From Idiomarina fontislapidosi (GTDB lineage Bacteria; Pseudomonadota; Gammaproteobacteria; Enterobacterales; Alteromonadaceae): a stretch of 64,000 bases of DNA. This document shows, piece by piece, positions 1 through 9,008 of this stretch; position 1 is the first letter of the stretch, and each line of letters starts with the position of its first letter. Position numbers and translations under genes: made by a program. The notes beneath the pieces are model-generated. The model did no database searches. It saw only the letters and a list, made by a program, of their open reading frames with translations, and was not told the DNA's origin. The stretch lies in NCBI RefSeq assembly GCF_003226255.1, contig NZ_QJST01000001.1, forward strand, positions 186,001 to 250,000. The letters run 5' to 3'.

Positions 1-484
1 GGATGACCGTTCATTGGTCGTGCGTGTGTTAGAACATAAACCGCAAGCGGTTAAACCGTTGGACGATGTGAGAAGCCAGATTGTTGAACAGCTGCGAGTT
101 GAAAAAGCACAAGCCTTGGCGCTTGAGCAAGCGGAGACGTGGAAGCAGCAATGGGCCGAGCAAGGTGAGCCAGAAGCGGATTACTTGACGCTCGACGCGG
201 TGTCTATGGATAGTCAAAGTCACCCTCGTGCTATCTTACGTGCGTTGTTTTCAGAAGCACCTGCAGCGGATGGCTCAGCGGCATTGACGACGATTGAAAT
301 GCCAAATGGTGATGCAGCAGTGGTGGCACTGACGCAAGTTAATGAGGCGTCGATCGAAGGCGTTGAAGCAAACCAACAGCTCGTTGAGCAGCTACAAAAT
401 CGCCAGTCGCAGTTGATGCTGCAAGCGTTTGTAGAAACTTTGGTTGAACAAGCGTCTATCACACGCATGCAGTCTGAAGAATAA
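1..484 (+). CDS. ppiD: PpiD-like periplasmic folding chaperone, C-terminal part (5' truncated by window)
   Basis: The reading frame is open from the left window edge (codons from base 2) and ends with TAA at 482-484, so only about 160 C-terminal residues are present. The start of the fragment (VVRVLEHKPQAVKPLDDVR) resembles the end of the parvulin-like PPIase/SurA-type regions of PpiD, where a beta strand is followed by a Pro-Leu-Asp-x-Val-Arg helix start. The rest is a helical Gln/Glu/Ala-rich tail as in PpiD. The family is an inner-membrane-anchored, periplasm-facing chaperone that helps newly exported outer-membrane proteins. The N-terminal membrane anchor and the parvulin domain lie outside the window, so the name rests on the tail alone; another SurA/PpiD-family foldase is possible. 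Confidence 0.7.
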   Translation, partial: DDRSLVVRVLEHKPQAVKPLDDVRSQIVEQLRVEKAQALALEQAETWKQQWAEQGEPEADYLTLDAVSMDSQSHPRAILRALFSEAPAADGSAALTTIEMPNGDAAVVALTQVNEASIEGVEANQQLVEQLQNRQSQLMLQAFVETLVEQASITRMQSEE

Positions 485-498
485 CTCTGCGTGCAAAC

Positions 499-535
499 AA
501 AAAAACCTGACATTTCGATGTCAGGTTTTTTTTTG
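499..535. terminator. Bidirectional intrinsic terminator between ppiD and batD
   Basis: An 8-bp perfect stem CCTGACAT (506-513) / ATGTCAGG (518-525) closes a TTCG tetraloop. It is preceded by a run of A and followed by a run of T (526-534), so it can terminate the rightward ppiD transcript and the leftward bat operon transcript. Confidence 0.93.
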
Positions 536-562
536 GCTATCGTTAAGCGCTTACCGCGCTTT

Positions 563-2293
563 TTAATTGATAGGGTACATTGGTGGCAGAGGAGATGAAG
601 CTGTCCTCGTACTCGACTGCTGTTGCGCGTTTCGAATCGCTTGGTAGAGTTGTTTACCCCGTTGCCAACGGGCACGCTTTTTAGCTGCGTAAAGGGCCGT
701 TTGAAGCTGATTCAATTCGCTGCGTATGGCACTATCATTGGTAGCATTAAGCAACTTTGCTACGTCGCTAAGTGTGTTTACGCGCTGCTGGTACTTTTGA
801 TTAGCCCAACGCTTTAGGCTTTGCGTTGCCTGCTGCGGTTGGTTTTTCGCGCAGGCTTGCTGAAACGCTCGCCATGCTTCGCTTTTCGTCACTGGGTGAG
901 TCGCGTCAGTGGAGGTATTACTAACGTGAGCGACGCGACGCTTGTATAGCCATAGGTTGATCCCTAGGCTAATAAGGAGTGCGACGGCCAGTGCTAAAAC
1001 GACCCACAGCCAGTTATTGGGCTCTTGTTCGGTCGATTTTTGTTGTGTTGGCTCTGGTTTAGCTTCCTGTGTTTGGGGGCGAGGTTGTTCAGGCTGTTCG
1101 GGGATAGCTTTCTGCTGCGATTGGCTCATAGCAATCCCTTCGACATCAAACGAAAGCTCATCGGTGGTAGCGACGGCTCGCTGTTGGGTTTTGGTATTGA
1201 ACCAAGGCACGTCGATGCCTGGCAAGGTGATGTTTCCAGGCTGTTGCGGCACGATCGCGTATTTAATGGTTTTTTGCGCAATATTCACACCATTGCGAAC
1301 AAACTGATCGGTGTTCTCGTTGTCTGGATAAACACGTACGCTGTCTGGATAGTCATAGTCAATATCAGGCAATTGCTCCGGCTTCACGCCGACTGCTGTT
1401 AGCATCAGTGAAATCGAGATGGGTTCACCGACGTCGTATGTTTGTTTTTCAGGTGTAACGGTCTGGCTTATAGTGACTAATTCACTCGGCAACCAATGCC
1501 CCGTCCAATTTTGTGGAATGGGTTTGACCTGAACAGACTTTGTTTCTGCGATGGCGCTGACGGGTTGAGTATTTGAAAATGACGAGAAAATTGAGCGCTG
1601 ACCCGAGGCATAAACTTCACCATCAAAGCGTGCGCCCTCGATCTCAAATTCACCTGATTGGTTTGGGGTAATTTGATAGGTGCGTTGATAGACACGGTAG
1701 CGGCGACCGTTATTCATTTCGCTATATTCTTCGTCTTTACCGATTTGACGAATGTCTGCATTTTCCATCTCGGGTGGAATGAGGTTACCTTTATTCAGGT
1801 CTGCAGCAAGGTACAGCCTCACGATATAGTGAATAGGCTGCTGTAAGAATACACTCGAGGTATCTAGCGATGCATCGACAAAAGCCATTTTATCACTGCG
1901 CTTTGCTGCATCGGAGTCAGGCGCCACAACAGTCATCGTAATGGGATCAGAGTTAGCACCATCAAGACTGAAACTCGGTATTTGATAGTCCCCGGGCGTT
2001 TTTGCCACGAGTACCGTAGTAAACTGCGTGAGTTTCTTTAAATCACCATTCACTAGCGATGTCTGGCGACTGACGCTGGTGCGACCGACAACGAAGTCGC
2101 TCAGTAAAATATCTGGCTGAAATGCCGAGTTTGGCACATCGTCGTTAAATGTCACCGTTAGTACAAACGACTCTTTTGCAATTACAGGGTTCTTATCAAC
2201 GGTACTGGTTATTTTAGTCACCTCGGCGTATGCGGTCGCTGACGTGAACACTAACACTACGATGATACATAGATGATACCAACGACTTACCAT
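563..2293 (-). CDS. batD: BatD-like protein (oxygen tolerance / aerotolerance family)
   Basis: 576-residue membrane-anchored periplasmic protein. It begins with a signal peptide (about 1-24, ending A-Y-A-E), continues with tandem beta-sandwich domains typical of BatD, has one transmembrane helix near residues 424-446 (NNWLWVVLALAVALL), and ends in a cytoplasmic helical domain rich in Gln, Lys and Arg. A Pro/Gln/Glu linker precedes the membrane helix. It is the last gene of the leftward moxR-DUF58-DUF4381-batA-batB-batD operon, and its start overlaps the end of batB by 7 bp. Bat proteins were named for aerotolerance in Bacteroides; their biochemical role is unsettled, and a link to MoxR-dependent envelope stress or metal insertion is usually proposed. 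The family call is firm and the function is not. Confidence 0.85.
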   Translation of the reverse strand: MVSRWYHLCIIVVLVFTSATAYAEVTKITSTVDKNPVIAKESFVLTVTFNDDVPNSAFQPDILLSDFVVGRTSVSRQTSLVNGDLKKLTQFTTVLVAKTPGDYQIPSFSLDGANSDPITMTVVAPDSDAAKRSDKMAFVDASLDTSSVFLQQPIHYIVRLYLAADLNKGNLIPPEMENADIRQIGKDEEYSEMNNGRRYRVYQRTYQITPNQSGEFEIEGARFDGEVYASGQRSIFSSFSNTQPVSAIAETKSVQVKPIPQNWTGHWLPSELVTISQTVTPEKQTYDVGEPISISLMLTAVGVKPEQLPDIDYDYPDSVRVYPDNENTDQFVRNGVNIAQKTIKYAIVPQQPGNITLPGIDVPWFNTKTQQRAVATTDELSFDVEGIAMSQSQQKAIPEQPEQPRPQTQEAKPEPTQQKSTEQEPNNWLWVVLALAVALLISLGINLWLYKRRVAHVSNTSTDATHPVTKSEAWRAFQQACAKNQPQQATQSLKRWANQKYQQRVNTLSDVAKLLNATNDSAIRSELNQLQTALYAAKKRARWQRGKQLYQAIRNAQQQSSTRTASSPLPPMYPIN

Positions 2294-4131
2294 TTCTGTT
2301 CTACTCCTTCTGGGTCACGGACGCCTTGTTGCTGTCTACGCTGACTTTCTAAATACATTTTCCGGCGTAACAATAGGCTCGGATCGTCCGGTACTCGATT
2401 CATCCATTGTTCGAGCTGACGTGCTCGTTCAGGGTCAATGTCGTCACTGAACTCGGTTTGCTGACTGCGCTGCTCGCGTGCGGGGTCGTCCTGCTTCTGA
2501 CGCTGCGCCTCTTGCTGAGCTTGTTCAGCTTGATCGCGTTGTTGTTGCTCTGTTTGTTGCTTTTCCTGAGCCTGCTGTTGCTTATCTTGCTGCGATTGCG
2601 ACGACTGGCCTTGCTGTTGCCCTTGTTGATCACCTGGCTGTTCGCCTTGTTGTTGGCCCGATTGATTCTGACCTTGTCCGTCTTGGCTGTCGTCTTTTTC
2701 TTGCGGTTTTTGGTTTTTGTCGCCTTCCTTTTGCCCTTGTTGTTGTTTCTGCTGCTCGAGTAGCTGTTGCATCAACTGACGATTCGCTTTTGCATCTTCC
2801 CAGTCGGGTCGTTTCAATAACGCCTGCTCGTATGCATCAAGCGCAGCTTGATAGTCTTCTTGTCGCGCAAGACTATTACCCCGGTTATACCACCCGGGCG
2901 CCGTATCCAGTTGTGCAAATTGTTCAGCCGCAGCAGCATAATCACCTAGGCGATAGAAGGCAGCGCCTTTGCGCATGGGTTGTTGAGTCAGCTTTGCCGC
3001 TTCGCGCCACATGCCCGCATCCATGAGCTGTTGAGCTTGTTGTTCGTTATTCAGCCACCAACCGGGACTTTCCGATTGCGTTTGCGCATAGGCGGTATGG
3101 GGTGCCATAGCTGATACAAGCAGGAGGGCGCCGACCAGATAGCCTCCGAGCGTACCGCCCTTGCGCCAACTAAAGAGGACCATCGGAATGAGTAGCAATG
3201 CGAGTATCGGACCCACGTCCTGCCATTGGTCACCTTGCTGTTGACTGTCGCCGTCTTTGCCTTTGCGGGATAAGGGTTCCAGCCCTGTGAGTCGCTCGAT
3301 ATCTTGGTTGGTTGAGGTCGAGGTCGTATAAACGCCCCCTGTTAGCCCAGCTAAATCACGCAGCCGATCGGGGTAGAGTTTGGCTACTATGACTTGGCCA
3401 TATTTATCTTTTGCTAAGGCACCGTCGGCCCCTCGAATAGGTGCACCATCAGCCGTGCCGACTCCGAGAATAGACACTCGGTGTTCGGTGGCGCGCAAGT
3501 AGTTACTCACATCCGCCATATCCTGTGTGTCCACTCCGTCAGTCAGCCAATAAATATCTCCTCGAGAATAGCCCGCATTGGTGAGTAATTGATTGGCATG
3601 CTTGAGCGCCCGTAACGGGTTGTTGCCAGATGCCGGCATAATCTCAGGCGAGAGTGACGGAATCAATGTCAGTAAATTATTATTGTCCTCAGTCAGCGGA
3701 CTGATTGTAAATGCATCGGCGGCATACGCTATCAAACCCGTATCTCCGTCCAAACCGGAGCGCACCAGATCCATTGCTTTAAAACGCAGGCGCGTTAAGC
3801 GGTTAGGATTGACGTCCTCGGCGAGAAGTGAGGGTGACATATCGAGTACCACGACTTGTCCACTATCGAGTTGGTAGACCGGTTGAGGAAGCCGTTCCCA
3901 AGTAGGACCGCTCAGTGCCAGTGTGGCGACCAGCCAAAATAGACCTAAGCGGTGAGCGGACCAAAAGGTCACTTTGCCACCGCTGTTTACTAGTACTTGA
4001 GATAGGTGTTTGGGCAACCACTGATGCCATCCAGATTGGTGCTTTCGTATGAACAAAATACGCCAGTACAGAAAGGCAAGCGGTACTAGCGCGAGTAACC
4101 AAATCGGACGTAAAAAGTGAAAATCAGCCAT
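2287..4131 (-). CDS. batB: BatB-like VWA domain protein with TPR and Gln-rich C-terminal tail
   Basis: 614 residues. Two N-terminal membrane helices (about 9-25 and 60-75) precede a von Willebrand A domain whose MIDAS motif D97-x-S99-x-S101 is intact. Two more hydrophobic segments follow (VGPILALLLIPMVLFSW and GGYLVGALLLVSAMAP). TPR units (AAFYRLGDYAAAAEQF, GWYNRGNSLARQEDYQAAL) come next, then roughly 120 residues dominated by Gln, Glu, Asp and Lys. The arrangement looks like a BatB fused to a BatC-type TPR module. VWA domains with an intact MIDAS bind divalent metal and mediate protein-protein contacts; partners are expected to be BatA and the MoxR ATPase encoded upstream. It overlaps batA by 8 bp, consistent with translational coupling. 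Confidence 0.87.
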   Translation of the reverse strand: MADFHFLRPIWLLALVPLAFLYWRILFIRKHQSGWHQWLPKHLSQVLVNSGGKVTFWSAHRLGLFWLVATLALSGPTWERLPQPVYQLDSGQVVVLDMSPSLLAEDVNPNRLTRLRFKAMDLVRSGLDGDTGLIAYAADAFTISPLTEDNNNLLTLIPSLSPEIMPASGNNPLRALKHANQLLTNAGYSRGDIYWLTDGVDTQDMADVSNYLRATEHRVSILGVGTADGAPIRGADGALAKDKYGQVIVAKLYPDRLRDLAGLTGGVYTTSTSTNQDIERLTGLEPLSRKGKDGDSQQQGDQWQDVGPILALLLIPMVLFSWRKGGTLGGYLVGALLLVSAMAPHTAYAQTQSESPGWWLNNEQQAQQLMDAGMWREAAKLTQQPMRKGAAFYRLGDYAAAAEQFAQLDTAPGWYNRGNSLARQEDYQAALDAYEQALLKRPDWEDAKANRQLMQQLLEQQKQQQGQKEGDKNQKPQEKDDSQDGQGQNQSGQQQGEQPGDQQGQQQGQSSQSQQDKQQQAQEKQQTEQQQRDQAEQAQQEAQRQKQDDPAREQRSQQTEFSDDIDPERARQLEQWMNRVPDDPSLLLRRKMYLESQRRQQQGVRDPEGVEQKW

Positions 4132-5110
4132 GTTGACTTCTCCATGGACGATAGTGCATGACGCTCAATAACGTCAGTAAGATGAGCGCACCGGATAGCG
4201 GCCAGAAAAACAGTGCTTGGCGTGGACGCAATTGCTGTTCGGCACCGCGAACGGGCTCAAGTTCATCCAGTAATTGGTAAATACGTTCGAGCTCCTCGGT
4301 GCTGCGCGCACGGAAATATTCGCCCCCGGTTTCATCAGCCAGTTTTTGCATTAAAGGGACATCCAGATCGCGGGATGGATTCACTTTGCGTTGGCCAAAC
4401 ATGCTGTCAACGACAACTTCTTCTGCGCCCACGGCGATGGGATAGATTCGGACATCAAAGGCTTTGGCAAGCTCTAATGCTTGATCGGGGCTGAGGTTGC
4501 CGGCGGTGTTTTGGCCATCAGTAAGCAAAACTAATACGCGGTTTGTTTCCTCTTTACCTTTAAAACGTTTGACCGCAAGAGCAATCGCGTCGCCAATCGC
4601 GGTACGCTCACCGACTAAACCCAACACCGACTCATCCAACATTTGCTGAACGGTCTTACGGTCGTATGTGATCGGGGTTTGCAAAAATGCGGTATCTGCG
4701 AACAGAATGAGTCCGAGTCGGTCGCCTTTGCGACGCTCAATAAAGTCGCCAAGAACCGCTTTCACCATTTCTAATCGGTCTACATTACGGCCGTCCAGTG
4801 CCATGTCGGCAATCTCCATCGATCCGGATAAGTCGACCGCCAGCATAATCTCACGCCCTTCGTTGCGAACGGGGAGCGGTTCGCCCAGCCACTGCGGGCG
4901 GGCGACCGTTGCGACAACCAGTAACCAGCACAGCCATAATAAAATCCACATGACGGGACGTGAGCGAGCATCACGCTGTCCATCGCTTAATCCGTGTAAA
5001 TTTGGGATACGGATGGCAGAAGCTTGCTGATGAGCGCGTGGTAAAAAATAACGCACAAACAGCGGTAGCGGTATTAACAAAAACAGCCATGGCCAGGCAA
5101 ACTCAAACAT
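4124..5110 (-). CDS. batA: BatA-like VWA domain membrane protein
   Basis: 328 residues. Membrane helices lie at about 5-24 and 53-71, and another is near the C-terminus (about 300-318, FFWPLSGALILLTLLSVM). The central VWA domain carries a complete MIDAS: D93-L-S95-G-S97, a Thr-containing loop in LILFADTAFLQTPIT, and LLTDGQNTAGN. This is the usual BatA plan, placing the VWA domain between membrane anchors. It sits between the DUF4381 gene (8-bp overlap) and batB (8-bp overlap), so the whole set is probably one transcript with coupled translation. The partner is inferred to be the MoxR ATPase of the same operon; no substrate can be read from the sequence. Confidence 0.88.
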   Translation of the reverse strand: MFEFAWPWLFLLIPLPLFVRYFLPRAHQQASAIRIPNLHGLSDGQRDARSRPVMWILLWLCWLLVVATVARPQWLGEPLPVRNEGREIMLAVDLSGSMEIADMALDGRNVDRLEMVKAVLGDFIERRKGDRLGLILFADTAFLQTPITYDRKTVQQMLDESVLGLVGERTAIGDAIALAVKRFKGKEETNRVLVLLTDGQNTAGNLSPDQALELAKAFDVRIYPIAVGAEEVVVDSMFGQRKVNPSRDLDVPLMQKLADETGGEYFRARSTEELERIYQLLDELEPVRGAEQQLRPRQALFFWPLSGALILLTLLSVMHYRPWRSQHG

Positions 5111-5570
5111 GACGGGTTAACCTCCTTGGCGACTGACTAAGCCAATTCTCCACGAGCGCTTGATATTGGTTGACCCATTCTTGGTGACCCGGTTGAAAAA
5201 GCAGGCGGTCGGCATTAGCGAGAAGTTCACCGTGCTGCTGCTCATTGGCGCCGAGGAACTCGAGCCAGGTGCGTCCGCTTAATTGGGCTATTTGACGGCG
5301 CGGGAAATAGACCAATGCTGCGCGCTTAGCGATGAAGGTGATATCTTTCGCCGTAGGTTGTTGAAGTTGATGCAATGACTGTTGTGCATACCGCAAGGGC
5401 TTACGGCGCTGATGCGCTCGCCATAGGTAAATAACCGCCACGCTCAGACCGATTAATACCAGTATCAAAGTCACCCAAACCGGTGTCGCGAGCGGTAAAA
5501 ACGAGGCGCTTTGCGGCTCAACAATATCTTTTAATTGGCTGATATCGGCTTGTTGTTTTAAACCAGACAT
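5103..5570 (-). CDS. DUF4381 family membrane protein of the bat/moxR operon
   Basis: Small protein of 155 residues when started at the ATG at 5570. This start is preferred because a GGTGAT ribosome-binding-like sequence precedes it and it follows the DUF58 stop codon by 4 bases; an upstream in-frame TTG at 5603 would add 11 residues. It has one membrane helix (about 30-50, VWVTLILVLIGLSVAVIYLW), then a basic stretch (RAHQRRK) and a cytoplasmic helical domain containing R-T-W-L-E-F-L. DUF4381 proteins are found almost only between DUF58 and BatA genes in proteobacterial MoxR operons. The function is unknown; linking DUF58 or VWA proteins to the membrane is a guess from context. Confidence 0.8.
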   Translation of the reverse strand: MSGLKQQADISQLKDIVEPQSASFLPLATPVWVTLILVLIGLSVAVIYLWRAHQRRKPLRYAQQSLHQLQQPTAKDITFIAKRAALVYFPRRQIAQLSGRTWLEFLGANEQQHGELLANADRLLFQPGHQEWVNQYQALVENWLSQSPRRLTRHV

Positions 5571-5574
5571 GTGA

Positions 5575-6540
5575 TCACCGTAATTCGGGCCATTGTTGCT
5601 CAAGGGCGACTGCAGAACTTACCAAGGTCATCGGTAAACGATAGTGTTTGAAGCGCTCAGATAAGCGCGTTAATTCATTTGTTGCCTGCTGCTGATAGTC
5701 ACGGCGTTGGCGTACGTTATTAAGATTGACCATGGCTTGCCGCTCACCATCATGAACGCTCAGCGGTTGACTTGAATAACCCTCAGGCAATGTTTGCTCC
5801 ATCGGATCGTATAATTTAAATGTTCGCACAGAACTGCGTGTGTTTAAGCGCGCTAACTGTTCCAATGAGCTGTTATCAAGGTGCTCAAAGTCACTGATTA
5901 GGTTAATCAAACTACCGGGTTTCACCAAGTGCGTAAGGTGCTCAATACTGTCGCTTAATGGTGCCACGTGCGGTGCAGACTGTTGTTGCCACCGTACAAA
6001 GCTGTCTTGATGAATTTCCAGTAATCCACGCAAAAAGTGCATTACCGATTTGTGTTGTAAACTGGGTTTATATTCTTTCTGTAGCCATCCATTGCTAATG
6101 ATACCACCGACTTTGTCACCGCGCTGAAGCGTTTGCCAAGCGAGTGCTGAAGCTAGGTGACAGGCTTGCACCGATTTGAACAGTAACTGGCTACCAAACA
6201 GCTGTGTTAACGCGAGGTCGACCACAATATAGACGGGACGGTCTTTTTCTTCACGGTACAGTTTGGTATGCGCTTTACCGGTGCGAGCGGTGACGCGCCA
6301 ATCAATTGAACGTACATCATCACCAGGTTGATAATGACGCACCTCATCAAACTCCATACCCCGCCCACGGGTCTTACTCAGTAGCGCACCCGACTGCGAC
6401 GAGGCCGGCAGTTGTCGTTGATGGCGTGCAAAAGCAGGCAGTTTAGTGCGGTAGTACATGAGTTCTTGCATACTGGGTCGTAAGCCATCTGTATGCAGTC
6501 GTTCAAGCCATTGCTCTGTGGTTAAACTTTGCATCATCAT
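5575..6540 (-). CDS. DUF58 domain-containing protein
   Basis: 321 residues with no obvious signal peptide or membrane helix. It contains the hallmark DUF58 block GRGMEFDEVRHYQPGDDVR followed by SIDWRVTARTGK and the EEKDRP segment. The C-terminal half resembles a degenerate VWA fold (VYIVVDLALTQLFGSQ) in which the MIDAS serines are not conserved. DUF58 genes almost always follow a moxR gene, and the proteins are thought to act as adaptors for the MoxR ATPase. The start codon overlaps the moxR stop (TAATG), so the two are probably translated together. Family assignment is confident; biochemical role unknown. Confidence 0.88.
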   Translation of the reverse strand: MMMQSLTTEQWLERLHTDGLRPSMQELMYYRTKLPAFARHQRQLPASSQSGALLSKTRGRGMEFDEVRHYQPGDDVRSIDWRVTARTGKAHTKLYREEKDRPVYIVVDLALTQLFGSQLLFKSVQACHLASALAWQTLQRGDKVGGIISNGWLQKEYKPSLQHKSVMHFLRGLLEIHQDSFVRWQQQSAPHVAPLSDSIEHLTHLVKPGSLINLISDFEHLDNSSLEQLARLNTRSSVRTFKLYDPMEQTLPEGYSSQPLSVHDGERQAMVNLNNVRQRRDYQQQATNELTRLSERFKHYRLPMTLVSSAVALEQQWPELR

Positions 6541-7496
6541 TAAGGGGATGGCACGAGTTCGAGAATACGTTCAAGTACGGTATCCGCATTGATGCCATCT
6601 GCTTCTGCTTGATAACTAATGATAATACGGTGACGTAAGGTGTTGAAAAACACCTCGCGAACATCGTCTGGGGTTACAAAATCACGGTCATCGAGCCAGG
6701 CATTTGCACGTGCGCAACGTTCTAATGCGATAGTCGCGCGCGGACTTGCGCCATAGGTCAACCAACTTGCAAGGGTTGCGTCATAGTTAGCAGGTACACG
6801 GGTCGCCATGACCAGTTGCACCAAATACTGTTCAACCGCTTCATCCAAAAATAGCTGTAACACCTGTGTGCGTGCAGCAAATAACTCACTCTGTGTGAGT
6901 GGTGTAGGCATCACGGCTTGTCCATCGATGGCTTCACCACGTGTCAGCCGTAAAATTTTCAGTTCTGTCTCGGCATCTGGGTAGTCGAGGTTGAGATGCA
7001 TCAAAAAGCGATCTAACTGCGCCTCTGGCAATGGATAAGTACCTTCTTGCTCGAGCGGGTTTTGTGTCGCCAACACCATAAATAGATCCGATAATGGATA
7101 ACTACGTTGACCGACGGTGATTTGTCGCTCAGCCATTGCCTCCAATAACGCGGATTGTACTTTCGCGGGTGCACGGTTGATCTCATCGGCAAGAATCAGA
7201 TTATGAAATAGAGGACCTTGTTGAAAATCAAAAGAGCCTGTTTCAGGGCGGTAAATGTCTGTGCCCGTTAAATCGGCTGGCAACAGATCGGGGGTAAACT
7301 GCACACGGTGAAAGTCACCTTCGATGCCTTTTGCCAGTGCCTGTACCGCACGTGTTTTTGCAAGACCCGGTGGCCCCTCAACGAGGAGGTGACCATCAGC
7401 GAGTACCGCGATTAACAAGTTCTTGGTGAACTCCGGCTGTCCCAATACTTGACTATCTAAAAATGCTTGCAGTTGTTTGAATTGTTCAGCAGCCAT
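6540..7496 (-). CDS. MoxR family AAA+ ATPase
   Basis: 318 residues. Walker A is G-P-P-G-L-A-K-T at 41-48, Walker B is LILADEINRAP at about 100-110, followed by sensor-1-like LATQNPLEQEGTYPLPEAQLD and a C-terminal lid domain (YGASPRATIALERCARA, sensor 2). This is a classic MoxR/RavA-group ATPase. MoxR proteins act as chaperone-like motors for VWA-domain partners, and two VWA proteins (BatA, BatB) are encoded downstream in the same operon. It is the first gene of the leftward operon; its promoter must lie in the 201-base gap shared with fadI. All ATPase motifs look intact, so it should be active. Confidence 0.93.
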   Translation of the reverse strand: MAAEQFKQLQAFLDSQVLGQPEFTKNLLIAVLADGHLLVEGPPGLAKTRAVQALAKGIEGDFHRVQFTPDLLPADLTGTDIYRPETGSFDFQQGPLFHNLILADEINRAPAKVQSALLEAMAERQITVGQRSYPLSDLFMVLATQNPLEQEGTYPLPEAQLDRFLMHLNLDYPDAETELKILRLTRGEAIDGQAVMPTPLTQSELFAARTQVLQLFLDEAVEQYLVQLVMATRVPANYDATLASWLTYGASPRATIALERCARANAWLDDRDFVTPDDVREVFFNTLRHRIIISYQAEADGINADTVLERILELVPSP

Positions 7497-7609
7497 GGTG
7501 CTCCCGCTTTGACTATCTATTTTGCGAATGATTTGTACTCAGTTGTATTGTTATGCAGCCTGAGCATGCTATTTTCAATGATGTTCTCTACTTTAACGAA
7601 AACCGAGGT

Positions 7610-7627
7610 TTTAATCTTTAGATTAAA
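7610..7627. promoter_or_regulatory. Perfect inverted repeat in the moxR/fadI divergent region
   Basis: TTTAATCT (7610-7617) and AGATTAAA (7620-7627) form an 8-bp perfect palindrome with a 2-base centre. The core TTAATCTTTA recurs directly just upstream of the fadI ribosome-binding site (about 7677-7686). It could be an operator for either divergent gene; I do not recognise a cognate regulator. Confidence 0.4.
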
Positions 7628-7649
7628 CCGCTAGAATTTGTAACATCTT

Positions 7650-7666
7650 GTGTGGTCAGACCAGTG
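7650..7666. promoter_or_regulatory. FadR-type operator upstream of fadIJ
   Basis: The core TGGTCAGACCA (7653-7663) is a perfect odd-centred palindrome and matches the established gammaproteobacterial FadR operator pattern TGGTCnGACCA, with the 3' flank GT also matching. It ends 34 bases before the fadI ATG, a position suited to repression of fad genes in the absence of long-chain acyl-CoA. Whether this organism encodes FadR cannot be seen here. Confidence 0.75.
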
Positions 7667-7697
7667 TTTGACGCTTAATCTTTAATGGAGAAATCAT

Positions 7698-9008
7698 ATG
7701 TCTGCAACTGAACGGTTGCTAACACCGAAAGGGGACCGCATTGCTTTTGTAGCGGGCTTAAGAACACCTTTCGCACGCCAGGCAACAGACTTTCATGGCA
7801 TCCCCGCGGTCGATCTCGGCAAAATGGTCGTCCAAGAGCTGATCAATCGTACGGGAATTGACGGTAAATTGGTACAGCAATTGGTATTTGGACAGGTTGT
7901 GCAAATGCCTGCAGCACCCAATATCGCCCGTGAGATTGTCTTGGGAACTGAATTACCCGTGTCAACGGATGCATACAGCGTTACGCGTGCCTGTGCCACC
8001 AGCTTCCAATCTGCAGTCAATGTTGCCGAGGCAATGATGACAGGTCATGTGGATATCGGTATTGCGGGCGGTGCCGACTCGTCATCGGTATTACCGATCG
8101 GTGTTAGTCGTAAACTCGGACGCGCGTTAGTTGATTTAAATAAAGCGAAAAGCTTAGGTCAACGCATTGCGATTTTACGCCGCTTGGGACTGAAAGACCT
8201 ATTACCTGTGCCGCCAGCGGTCGCTGAGTATTCGACTGGCCTGAGCATGGGGCAAACCGCGGAGCAAATGGCGAAGAGCCATAATATCTCACGCGAGGAT
8301 CAAGACCAGTTAACGGTGAACTCACACCAGCGTGCACACGCAGCATGGGAAGCCGGTTACCTTAACGATGAGGTGATGACCGCATACCCAGAGCCGTATA
8401 AGAAGCATATTGACCGCGACAATAATATTCGTGGTGATTCTTCGTTAGAGAAGCTTGGTAAGCTCAAACCGGTGTTTGATAGAAAACACGGCACCGTGAC
8501 GGCCGCCAACTCAACACCATTGACGGACGGAGCGTCAGCCGTACTGATGATGACAGAAAGTCGAGCAAAGGCGCTGGGTTATCCGATCCTCGGTTATTTA
8601 CGCAGCTATGCATTTGCGGCGCTTGAAGTCGAGCAAGATATGTTGATGGGTCCAAGTTATGCAACACCGATTGCGTTAGATCGTGCCGGCATGACGCTTA
8701 ACGATCTTACCTTGATTGATATGCATGAAGCGTTTGCAGCGCAAACACTGACCAACCTGAAAATGTTTGCGAGCAAAAAATTCGCGCAAGAAAAACTGGG
8801 GCGTGATCAAGCCATCGGTGAGGTGGATCCAGAGAAGTTTAACGTGCTCGGTGGTTCGATTGCCTATGGACACCCGTTCGCGGCAACCGGTACTCGAATG
8901 ATTACACAAATGCTGTATGAATTGCGTCGTCGTGGCGGCGGAACCGCACTGACAACAGCCTGTGCAGCGGGTGGTTTAGGCGCAGCGATGATTTTGGAGA
9001 GCGAATAA
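7698..9008 (+). CDS. fadI: 3-ketoacyl-CoA thiolase FadI (beta subunit of fatty-acid oxidation complex)
   Basis: 436 residues, the same length as E. coli FadI. It catalyses thiolytic cleavage of 3-ketoacyl-CoA, the last step of the beta-oxidation cycle, in the cytoplasm with FadJ. The nucleophilic cysteine is C99 in [11 protein letters not shown]. The thiolase His is in [16 protein letters not shown] and the second active-site Cys is in [10 protein letters not shown] near the C-terminus. The start ATG follows GGAG (7687-7690) at suitable spacing. It overlaps fadJ by one base (TAATG), indicating a coupled fadIJ operon. The FadI rather than FadA subtype follows from the N-terminal extension ([17 protein letters not shown]), the order thiolase-then-multifunctional enzyme, and total length. 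Probably controlled by the FadR-type operator upstream. Confidence 0.95.
   Translation: MSATERLLTPKGDRIAFVAGLRTPFARQATDFHGIPAVDLGKMVVQELINRTGIDGKLVQQLVFGQVVQMPAAPNIAREIVLGTELPVSTDAYSVTRACATSFQSAVNVAEAMMTGHVDIGIAGGADSSSVLPIGVSRKLGRALVDLNKAKSLGQRIAILRRLGLKDLLPVPPAVAEYSTGLSMGQTAEQMAKSHNISREDQDQLTVNSHQRAHAAWEAGYLNDEVMTAYPEPYKKHIDRDNNIRGDSSLEKLGKLKPVFDRKHGTVTAANSTPLTDGASAVLMMTESRAKALGYPILGYLRSYAFAALEVEQDMLMGPSYATPIALDRAGMTLNDLTLIDMHEAFAAQTLTNLKMFASKKFAQEKLGRDQAIGEVDPEKFNVLGGSIAYGHPFAATGTRMITQMLYELRRRGGGTALTTACAAGGLGAAMILESE

Noticed and set aside
2478-3026. 182-codon plus-strand frame opposite batB
   Set aside because: Arises from the Gln-rich repeat codons of batB read in antisense; no ribosome-binding site or recognisable fold.
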